This document shows positions 1 to 5,016 of a stretch of 5,016 bases of DNA, piece by piece. Below the pieces are notes generated by a model. That model ran no database searches, was not told where the DNA came from, and was given only the letters and a program-made list of their open reading frames with translations. Numbering within the stretch: position 1 is the stretch's first letter; the number at the start of each line of letters is the position of its first letter. The stretch is from Bacilli bacterium (lineage in GTDB: Bacteria > Bacillota_I > Bacilli_A > Haloplasmatales > Haloplasmataceae). The DNA lies in assembly GCA_012513195.1 (NCBI GenBank), contig JAAZCR010000218.1:1-5016 (forward strand), read 5' to 3'. Both the position numbers and the translations under genes were made by a program.

Positions 1-867
1 GCAAGCTCCATGCATCCACATACTATTGAAACGATTAATACTTATGGACATTATAATGGTTATGAAGTTGAAGTTATTAATCATCATAATGGTTTAATTG
101 ATGAAATAGAATTATTAAATAAACTCAATAGTGATGTAGCCGCTGTTGTTGTAAGTAATCCTAACTTCTTTGGTTTAATTGAAAATCCTGAATCCTATGT
201 ACAAAAGATTCATGATAACAAGAGTTTACTTATCATGATGGTTAATCCTCTAAGTTTAGGAATTTTGAAAACACCAGGTGAAATTGGTGCAGATATTGTC
301 TGCGGTGAAGCACAAAGTCTAGGTATTCCTTTAAGTTTTGGTGGACCTTACTTAGGTTTCTTATGCGCTAAGAAAGAATATGTCCGGAAGATGCCTGGGC
401 GGATCTGTGGGCAAACTACTGATGTTGATGGTCGGAGAGCGTTTGTACTTACTTTACAAGCACGGGAACAACATATTCGAAGAGAAAAAGCGAATTCTAA
501 TATTTGTTCGAATCAATCACTCATGGCATTAATGGCAACTGTATATCTTGCGACCATGGGTAAAGCAGGCTTAAAAGAAGTTTGTGAGCAAAACATTCAA
601 AAAGCTCATTATGCTTATAAGAGAATCACTGCTTTACCTAATTTCGAAAAAGTTTTTGCTGGACCATTCTTTAATGAGTTCGTGGTAAAAACGAATATTG
701 ATTATGAAATAATTAAAGAAGCTCTATTAAAGGAAAACATGATGCCTGGTTTACATTTAGGTATCTATGATGAAAAATTAAAGAATCATATTCTTTTCTG
801 TGTTACAGAAAAACGGACGAAAGCTGAAATTGACCGTTTAGTGGAAGTGTTAGGAGGGTTGAAATAA
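1..867 (+). CDS. gcvPA: Glycine dehydrogenase (decarboxylating) subunit 1, 3' part
   Basis: This is the N-terminal-half subunit of the PLP-dependent P-protein of the glycine cleavage system. With GcvPB it decarboxylates glycine in the cytoplasm and passes the aminomethyl group to the lipoyl arm of GcvH. The gene is cut by the window's left edge: the reading frame is open from base 1, and the first ATG (base 10) falls inside conserved sequence (MHPH, like the VHPE region of homologues), so it is not the real start. About 288 residues are visible; since the family is usually near 450, roughly 160 N-terminal residues are missing. Recognisable family blocks, numbered from base 1, are NPNFFG near residue 54, GGPYLGF near 114, PGRICGQT near 132, and AREQHIRR followed by SNICSNQ at about 154-171. 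No frameshift is visible. The stop TAA overlaps the gcvPB start by one base, as expected for partners made in equal amounts. The identification is firm. Confidence 0.96.
   Translation, partial: ASSMHPHTIETINTYGHYNGYEVEVINHHNGLIDEIELLNKLNSDVAAVVVSNPNFFGLIENPESYVQKIHDNKSLLIMMVNPLSLGILKTPGEIGADIVCGEAQSLGIPLSFGGPYLGFLCAKKEYVRKMPGRICGQTTDVDGRRAFVLTLQAREQHIRREKANSNICSNQSLMALMATVYLATMGKAGLKEVCEQNIQKAHYAYKRITALPNFEKVFAGPFFNEFVVKTNIDYEIIKEALLKENMMPGLHLGIYDEKLKNHILFCVTEKRTKAEIDRLVEVLGGLK
852..858 (+). promoter_or_regulatory. Ribosome binding site of gcvPB
   Basis: A near-consensus Shine-Dalgarno sequence, AGGAGGG, lies inside the last codons of gcvPA, eight bases before the ATG at 867. It supports that ATG as the gcvPB start, so gcvPB can initiate both by coupling to gcvPA termination and by direct ribosome binding. 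Confidence 0.85.
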
Positions 868-2321
868 TGCGTAAGTACGATAAGTTAATTTTTGAACTAT
901 CCCGTCCTGGAAGACGCGGTTATTCCCTCCCACCGATTGATGTTGATGTTGAAGACATCAATAGTATTATTCCTGAACATCTCCAAAGAAAAACTGATAA
1001 TAAGTTGCCTGAAGTTAGTGAAAATGACATTATGCGGCATTATGTCAATATATCTAATAAGAATTATGGAGTTGATACTGGCTTTTACCCATTAGGTTCT
1101 TGTACGATGAAGTACAACCCTAAGATTAATGAAGACATGGCTAGTCTCTTCCAAACCTTACATCCTCTTCAAGATGAAAGTACAGTTCAAGGAGCTCTTA
1201 AGTTAATGTACAAGTTAAGTGAGTTCCTAGCGGAAATCACGGGGATGGCAAAAGTGTCACTCGCACCATTTGCGGGAGCTCATGGCGAGTTAGCTGGTAT
1301 GATGTTTATGAAAGCCTATCATGAAAAGAATAAGGACTTTAAACGCACTAAAGTCATCGTACCAGATAGTGCTCATGGAACTAACCCAGCTAGTGCCGCG
1401 ATAGCGGGATTTGAAATTGTTGAGATTAAATCTAATGAAGATGGAACTGTAAATCTCGAAGCATTAAAAGCAGCTTTAAGTGATGAAATCGCTGGTATCA
1501 TGCTTACAAATCCCAATACTTTAGGTATTTTTGAAAAAGATATTTTAGAAATCACCCGTTTAGTCCATGATGCTGGTGGGTTACTATACTACGATGGTGC
1601 TAACCTCAATGCGATTATGGGTGAAGTAAGACCTGGAGATATGGGCTTCGATATCATTCACTTAAATCTTCATAAGACTTTCTCTACACCACATGGTGGA
1701 GGTGGTCCTGGAAGTGGGCCAGTTGGTGTGGCTAAACATTTAGTGGAATTCTTACCAAAACCTCACATTGAGTTCAGAAATAATAAGTATATTCTAAATT
1801 GTGATTGTCCAGATTCTATAGGTAGATTAGGTAATTTCTATGGCAACTTTGCTGTATTAGTAAGAGCTTATACATATATTCTAACTATGGGTAAGCATGG
1901 CTTAAAACATGCAAGTAGAATGGCAGTATTAAATGCGAACTATTTAGAAACCAAGTTAAAGGATGATTATTTACTCGCTATTGATGGTATTTGTAAACAT
2001 GAATGCGTCTTTAGTGGTTTAATTGATAAGTCAACTGGTGTTACTGCCTTAGATGTAGCCAAAGGTTTACTAGAATTTGGTTATCACGCACCAACCATTT
2101 ACTTCCCACTTATCGTCGACCAAGCCATTATGATTGAACCAACAGAAACTGAAAGTCTTGAAACTTTAAATGAGTTTATAGCGGTAATGAAGAAAATCGC
2201 TCAAATCGCCAAAGAAGACCCAGAATATTTAAAACACGCCCCTTATAGCACCCCAGTAAGACGGTTAGACGAAGCAAAAGCTGCTCGTAATCCAATCCTT
2301 AAATACGAAGCTAATGAATAA
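867..2321 (+). CDS. gcvPB: Glycine dehydrogenase (decarboxylating) subunit 2
   Basis: This is the PLP-carrying subunit of the glycine cleavage P-protein, acting with GcvPA in the cytoplasm to decarboxylate glycine and load lipoyl-GcvH. At 484 residues it has the normal length for the family (about 480-490). Visible blocks in order are the N-terminal [11 protein letters not shown] (12-22), [14 protein letters not shown] (72-85), APFAGAHGE (133-141), [12 protein letters not shown] (166-177), NPNTLGIFE (215-223) and [10 protein letters not shown] (241-250), whose Asp243 is the expected partner of the PLP ring nitrogen. [20 protein letters not shown] (267-286) follows; Lys270 is the predicted PLP Schiff-base lysine. 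The C-terminal end has the typical [15 protein letters not shown] segment. The start is fixed by the strong AGGAGGG site and a TAATG overlap with gcvPA. The 3' end overlaps lpd by eight bases. Nothing appears truncated or mutated. Confidence 0.98.
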   Translation: MRKYDKLIFELSRPGRRGYSLPPIDVDVEDINSIIPEHLQRKTDNKLPEVSENDIMRHYVNISNKNYGVDTGFYPLGSCTMKYNPKINEDMASLFQTLHPLQDESTVQGALKLMYKLSEFLAEITGMAKVSLAPFAGAHGELAGMMFMKAYHEKNKDFKRTKVIVPDSAHGTNPASAAIAGFEIVEIKSNEDGTVNLEALKAALSDEIAGIMLTNPNTLGIFEKDILEITRLVHDAGGLLYYDGANLNAIMGEVRPGDMGFDIIHLNLHKTFSTPHGGGGPGSGPVGVAKHLVEFLPKPHIEFRNNKYILNCDCPDSIGRLGNFYGNFAVLVRAYTYILTMGKHGLKHASRMAVLNANYLETKLKDDYLLAIDGICKHECVFSGLIDKSTGVTALDVAKGLLEFGYHAPTIYFPLIVDQAIMIEPTETESLETLNEFIAVMKKIAQIAKEDPEYLKHAPYSTPVRRLDEAKAARNPILKYEANE

Positions 2322-3675
2322 GGATTTAATCGTCATCGGTGCTGGACCAGGGGGTTATGAAGTAGCCATTAAAGCAAGTCAACATGGCTTAAAGGTCGCA
2401 ATTGTCGAAAAGGGAGAATTAGGTGGCACTTGCTTAAATCAAGGTTGTATTCCTACTAAGGCGTTTTACCAAAGTGCCCTTGTTCATAAAACTTTAACAG
2501 AAGCAGAAGAGTTTGGTTTTAATAATGTCCAATATGAAGTTGATTTTGCGCACATTCAAAGTAGAAAGAATAACATTGTAAGTAACCTTAGAAATAACAT
2601 CAAGATGATGTTAGAAAAAAATAATGTTGAAATAATTAAAGGTGAAGCAAGTTTTCTCGACGAACACACGATTATCGTAAGAAACGATGGAGAGGATAAG
2701 ACTCTTAGTGCAGATTACTTCATAATTGCGACAGGTTCTGTTGAAAAGACAATTAAGATTCCGGGTTTGGATTTACCAAATATTTTAACAAGTAAAGAAC
2801 TGTTAGAAATTAATAAAGTACCAACAAAACTAATTATTGTTGGTGGTGGAGTAATTGGAGTTGAGTTTGCGAGCATCTTTCGCGAACTTGGCTCCGAAGT
2901 TACTATCTATGAATATATGGATAGAATCTTACCACTTTTTGATAGTGAAATCTCGACGCGCCTTAAATCATTATTAAAACGACGCGGTATTGAAATTATC
3001 AATGATGCGTTGGTAGAAAAAATCGAACAAAGCGAAGATGGTTTAATACTTAGTGGTAAAACTAAAAAGGGTAAGGAATTTATTGATAATGCAGAATATA
3101 TTCTCATTGCGACGGGAAGAAAAGCCAACTATGATGGCTTGAATCTTGACAAAATTAATGTCTTATGTGATAAAAACGGCATTGTGGTCAATGAAAATAT
3201 GCAGACGACAGTTGAACACATTTATGCAGTAGGAGATGTCACTGGTAGTAATATGTTAGCCCATGTGGCCACTTTCCAAAGTTTTAAGGCTTTAGATCAC
3301 CTCTTAGGTAAAGAGAATAACACTGATTTTATGGTTGTTCCTAGTTGTGTCTTTACCTTCCCAGAAGTGGCTACTGTTGGTTTATCTGAGGAAGATGCAA
3401 AATCTCGTTATGAGAATATAAAAACAAATAAATATCTCTTTAGAGCAAGTGGTAAAGCACAAACTATGGGTGAAGTGGATGGTTTCGTAAAAGTAATAAG
3501 TAAAGATGATCTGTTAATTGGTTGTCATATCATTGGACCAGATGCTTCTTCCTTAATTCAAGCAGCGACTATTCTCATTGAACGGAAGATTTCACTTAAG
3601 GACGCTGCAAACATTATCCATGCGCATCCAACTTTACCAGAAGCTATTTTAGAGGCAATTCGCGGTTTAATATAA
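2314..3675 (+). CDS. lpd: Dihydrolipoamide dehydrogenase (glycine cleavage L-protein)
   Basis: This FAD-dependent pyridine-nucleotide disulfide oxidoreductase (E3/L-protein) reoxidises the dihydrolipoyl arm of GcvH with NAD+, giving NADH. At 453 residues it is slightly short for the family and has no N-terminal lipoyl domain. The FAD-binding fold GAGPGG is at 9-14, with Glu32 ending the second strand (IVEK). The redox-active disulfide Cys40/Cys45 lies in [13 protein letters not shown]. The NAD-binding motif [11 protein letters not shown] is at 177-187, and the second FAD motif YAVGDVTG includes Asp308. The C-terminal dimerisation domain has the catalytic HPTLPE, with His438 and Glu443. All key residues are present. 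It overlaps the end of gcvPB by eight bases (ATGAATAA) and has no clear ribosome binding site, so it is probably translated by coupling. Its place as last gene of the gcv operon suggests a dedicated glycine cleavage enzyme (GcvL). It could also serve a 2-oxoacid dehydrogenase complex, since E3 proteins are often shared. Confidence 0.96.
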   Translation: MNKDLIVIGAGPGGYEVAIKASQHGLKVAIVEKGELGGTCLNQGCIPTKAFYQSALVHKTLTEAEEFGFNNVQYEVDFAHIQSRKNNIVSNLRNNIKMMLEKNNVEIIKGEASFLDEHTIIVRNDGEDKTLSADYFIIATGSVEKTIKIPGLDLPNILTSKELLEINKVPTKLIIVGGGVIGVEFASIFRELGSEVTIYEYMDRILPLFDSEISTRLKSLLKRRGIEIINDALVEKIEQSEDGLILSGKTKKGKEFIDNAEYILIATGRKANYDGLNLDKINVLCDKNGIVVNENMQTTVEHIYAVGDVTGSNMLAHVATFQSFKALDHLLGKENNTDFMVVPSCVFTFPEVATVGLSEEDAKSRYENIKTNKYLFRASGKAQTMGEVDGFVKVISKDDLLIGCHIIGPDASSLIQAATILIERKISLKDAANIIHAHPTLPEAILEAIRGLI

Positions 3676-3682
3676 CTTTGTG

Positions 3683-3717
3683 AATGTTTCCCAAAACTTT
3701 GGGAAACATTTTCTTTT
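3683..3717 (+). terminator. Intrinsic terminator after lpd
   Basis: A perfect 13-base inverted repeat (AATGTTTCCCAAA at 3683-3695 and its complement at 3698-3710) is followed directly by TTTTCTTTT (3709-3717). The innermost pairs would open to leave a four- to eight-base loop. It begins eight bases after the lpd stop, so it ends the gcv operon and separates it from tdh-kbl. There is no matching T-run on the opposite strand, so it looks one-directional. Confidence 0.93.
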
Positions 3718-3735
3718 GAAATCCTTCACCTTTTT

Positions 3736-3764
3736 ATGTCAAACCCTAACAATTGTGTTATAAT
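3736..3764 (+). promoter_or_regulatory. Vegetative sigma promoter for tdh-kbl
   Basis: A perfect -10 box, TATAAT at 3759-3764, is preceded by TG at the extended -10 position (TGTTATAAT, 3756-3764). A weaker -35 candidate, ATGTCA at 3736-3741, matches TTGACA at four of six positions with 17-base spacing. Transcription would start near 3771, giving a leader of about 30 bases before the proposed tdh start, too short for a riboswitch. It lies between a terminator and a gene start, as expected for a real promoter. Confidence 0.82.
3747..3760 (+). repeat. Short inverted repeat over the tdh -10 region
   Basis: TAACA (3747-3751) and TGTTA (3756-3760) form an inverted repeat with a four-base spacer. 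An alternative centre gives the eight-base palindrome ACAATTGT (3749-3756). The element covers the promoter spacer and the first bases of the -10 box, where a repressor would block RNA polymerase. It could be an operator for threonine- or glycine-responsive control, but in AT-rich intergenic DNA so short a repeat may be chance. Confidence 0.25.
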
Positions 3765-3786
3765 AAAAATGATAGTGCTTACATAA

Positions 3787-3793
3787 AAGGGGG
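3787..3793 (+). promoter_or_regulatory. Ribosome binding site that selects the TTG start of tdh
   Basis: AAGGGGG, one mismatch from AAGGAGG, lies six bases before the TTG at 3800. It is 27 bases from the first in-frame ATG (3821), too far to serve it, and no comparable site precedes that ATG. The spacing therefore favours the TTG start. Confidence 0.7.
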
Positions 3794-3799
3794 ATAAAA

Positions 3800-4843
3800 T
3801 TGGTTAATTGTAGTAAAGACATGTTGGCTTTGGTAAAGGATAAAAGTGCACCAGGCATAACCATTACCCGAAGACCAATACCAATTATTGAAGATGACGA
3901 AGTATTAATTAAAGTGCTTGCCACAGCAATTTGTGGTACTGATTATCACATTTATAGTTGGGATGCATGGAGTCAAAAACGGGTAAAACCACCAGTTATT
4001 ATGGGTCATGAACTTGCAGGTGAAGTCGTAGAAGTAGGTAAGAATGTCACCAGAGTTAAAGTTGGTGATATCGTCTCTTGTGAAACTCATATCGTCTGTG
4101 ACAACTGTGAGTTCTGTCGAACGGGAAGAGGACATATTTGTCAACACACGAAAATCATTGGTGTTGATACCGATGGTTGTTTCGCTGAGTATGTCAAGAT
4201 TCCTGCCAAAAATTTAATTATTAACGATCCAAGTGTTGATCCGCGTTATCTTTCTATTCAAGAACCTCTAGGAAATGCGGTTCATACAATGCTTCATTTT
4301 GACATCGTTGGCAGAACCGTTGCCATTCTCGGTTGTGGACCGATTGGTTTAATGGCTGTAAACCTAGCAAAAGTTGTTGGTGCAGCGAAGATTATAGCGA
4401 TTGAGATAAATGAGTATCGTGCAAAGTTGGCGAAAGAACTTGGTGCTGATGTTGTGATTAATCCTTTAACAGAAGATATAGTTAAACGGGTACTAGAAGA
4501 AACTGATGGTTTAGGTGTTGAAGTTCTAGGTGAGTTCTCAGGTAATAAGCAAGCAATTGAACAAGCCTTTAAGTATGTACGGCTTGGTGGCTACATGAGT
4601 ATTTTAGGTATCCCTAGTAAAAACATTGAAATAGATTTAAGCAATGATGTAGTCTTTAAAGGTATTACCATCTATGGGGTTACAGGTAGAATCATGTTTG
4701 ATACTTGGCATCAAGTAAAAGGGTTAATAAGAAGATTAGACCTCGATAAGATTGTCACTCATACTTTCAAGTTAACAGAAATTGATAAAGCGATGGAAGT
4801 TATGAAGAGTGGCAATAGCGGTAAGATTGCCTTAATACCATAA
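3800..4843 (+). CDS. tdh: L-threonine 3-dehydrogenase
   Basis: This zinc-dependent medium-chain dehydrogenase oxidises L-threonine with NAD+ to 2-amino-3-ketobutyrate, the substrate of Kbl encoded next. It has 347 residues from TTG, or 340 from the ATG at 3821; the family is usually about 340-350. Catalytic zinc ligands are visible as Cys45 in AICGTD and His70-Glu71 in GHE, with Glu155 in QEPLGNAVHT nearby. The structural zinc site is Cys100, Cys103, Cys106 and Cys114. The Rossmann motif GCGPIG is at 178-183, and Glu202 in IAIEINEYR is the acidic residue expected for NAD+ rather than NADP+ preference. The segment YGVTGRIMFDTW (292-303) matches the threonine dehydrogenase signature and separates it from sorbitol and alcohol dehydrogenases. 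The TTG start is chosen because of the well-placed AAGGGGG site, although alignment with E. coli Tdh (MKAL) fits the internal ATG (MLAL) better. The gene has its own promoter and probably forms an operon with kbl. Confidence 0.95.
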   Translation: MVNCSKDMLALVKDKSAPGITITRRPIPIIEDDEVLIKVLATAICGTDYHIYSWDAWSQKRVKPPVIMGHELAGEVVEVGKNVTRVKVGDIVSCETHIVCDNCEFCRTGRGHICQHTKIIGVDTDGCFAEYVKIPAKNLIINDPSVDPRYLSIQEPLGNAVHTMLHFDIVGRTVAILGCGPIGLMAVNLAKVVGAAKIIAIEINEYRAKLAKELGADVVINPLTEDIVKRVLEETDGLGVEVLGEFSGNKQAIEQAFKYVRLGGYMSILGIPSKNIEIDLSNDVVFKGITIYGVTGRIMFDTWHQVKGLIRRLDLDKIVTHTFKLTEIDKAMEVMKSGNSGKIALIP

Positions 4844-4847
4844 TGAA

Positions 4848-4853
4848 AAGGAG
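4848..4853 (+). promoter_or_regulatory. Ribosome binding site of kbl
   Basis: AAGGAG lies in the 20-base gap after tdh, ten bases before the GTG at 4864. It supports GTG as the start; the only nearby ATG (4871) is out of frame. Confidence 0.8.
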
Positions 4854-4863
4854 CGATTAAACC

Positions 4864-5016
4864 GTGAGTAATGTCCATGAATTAACATTCTTAAAAGAGA
4901 AAATCGAGCAATTAAAAGCCGATGGAGTTTATCGTGTTTTACCGGTTAACTATGGCCCTTGTGATGGTGTTATAAATTTAAATGGTAAAGAAGTGATTAA
5001 TCTTTGTAGTAACAAC
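4864..5016 (+). CDS. kbl: Glycine C-acetyltransferase (2-amino-3-ketobutyrate CoA ligase), 5' part
   Basis: This is the first 51 codons of a PLP-dependent alpha-oxoamine synthase, cut by the right edge (full proteins are near 395 residues). The enzyme cleaves 2-amino-3-ketobutyrate with CoA to glycine and acetyl-CoA. The visible part begins VSNVHELTFLKEKIEQLK (GTG read as Met), then GVYRVLPVNYGPCDG and GKEVINLCSNN, which matches the family's N-terminal pattern (GLYR near the start, then GKEVINLSSNNYLG). The PLP lysine and active site lie outside the window. Sequence alone would also allow 8-amino-7-oxononanoate synthase or another family member, but the position 20 bases after tdh, with a good ribosome binding site and no terminator between, makes Kbl by far the best call. 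It is presumably co-transcribed with tdh so the unstable aminoketobutyrate passes directly to the second enzyme. Confidence 0.92.
   Translation, partial: MSNVHELTFLKEKIEQLKADGVYRVLPVNYGPCDGVINLNGKEVINLCSNN

Noticed and set aside
10..12. ATG at base 10 as the start of gcvPA
   Set aside because: The frame is open to the window edge, there is no ribosome binding site in the nine bases before it, and the residues there align with the middle of the GcvPA family.
892..1095. Plus-strand open frame of 67 codons in another frame within gcvPB
   Set aside because: It is entirely inside the conserved N-terminal part of gcvPB, lacks its own ribosome binding site, and its product resembles nothing.
1373..1555. 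Open frame of 60 codons on the minus strand inside gcvPB
   Set aside because: It lies opposite conserved P-protein sequence, has no ribosome binding site or recognisable family, and is explained by the codon pattern of gcvPB. The same holds for minus-strand frames at 2907-3128 and 3905-4147.
2615..2621. Run of seven A in lpd as a possible slippage or programmed frameshift site
   Set aside because: The zero frame continues through a complete, motif-intact Lpd; there is no nearby stop, stem-loop or alternative product that would give slippage a purpose.
3765..3799. Possible riboswitch or T-box upstream of tdh
   Set aside because: The predicted leader is only about 30 bases, with no stem structure or antiterminator; the only hairpin is the terminator upstream of the promoter.
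3739..3924. Minus-strand open frame spanning the tdh promoter region
   Set aside because: It covers the promoter and the 5' end of tdh, has no supporting start signals and resembles no known protein; it is an AT-rich shadow.

Overview
The window is an ordinary, gene-dense stretch of a low-GC bacterial chromosome (by eye about 35-40 % GC). All genes are on the plus strand. It holds two adjacent transcription units for glycine and threonine catabolism. The two-subunit glycine decarboxylase (separate GcvPA and GcvPB), strong AGGAGG-type ribosome binding sites, mixed ATG/GTG/TTG starts, TAA stops and AT-rich codon use point to a low-GC Bacillota or related lineage (Bacilli, possibly near Acholeplasma/Izemoplasma-type organisms). 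The genus cannot be named from the sequence. Tryptophan is encoded by TGG (three codons in tdh) and no gene needs TGA read as Trp.

Bases 1-3675 are the downstream part of a glycine cleavage operon. It contains the 3' part of gcvPA (cut by the left edge), the complete gcvPB, and a complete dihydrolipoamide dehydrogenase gene (lpd/gcvL). The genes overlap by 1 and 8 bases. gcvT and gcvH are not visible and may lie upstream. A strong intrinsic terminator at 3683-3717 closes this unit.

Bases 3718-3799 carry a good extended -10 promoter with a small inverted repeat lying over it. This promoter starts the second unit, tdh (L-threonine 3-dehydrogenase, apparently with a TTG start) followed 20 bases later by kbl (glycine C-acetyltransferase, GTG start), which runs off the right edge.

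Together the genes form a pathway. Tdh and Kbl convert threonine, NAD+ and CoA to glycine, acetyl-CoA and NADH. GcvPA/PB decarboxylate glycine onto lipoyl-GcvH, and Lpd reoxidises the lipoyl arm to make a second NADH, while GcvT (not seen) would deliver the one-carbon unit to tetrahydrofolate. I found no mobile element, CRISPR array, RNA gene or undescribed system here. The points worth a second look are small ones about starts, regulation and coupling.
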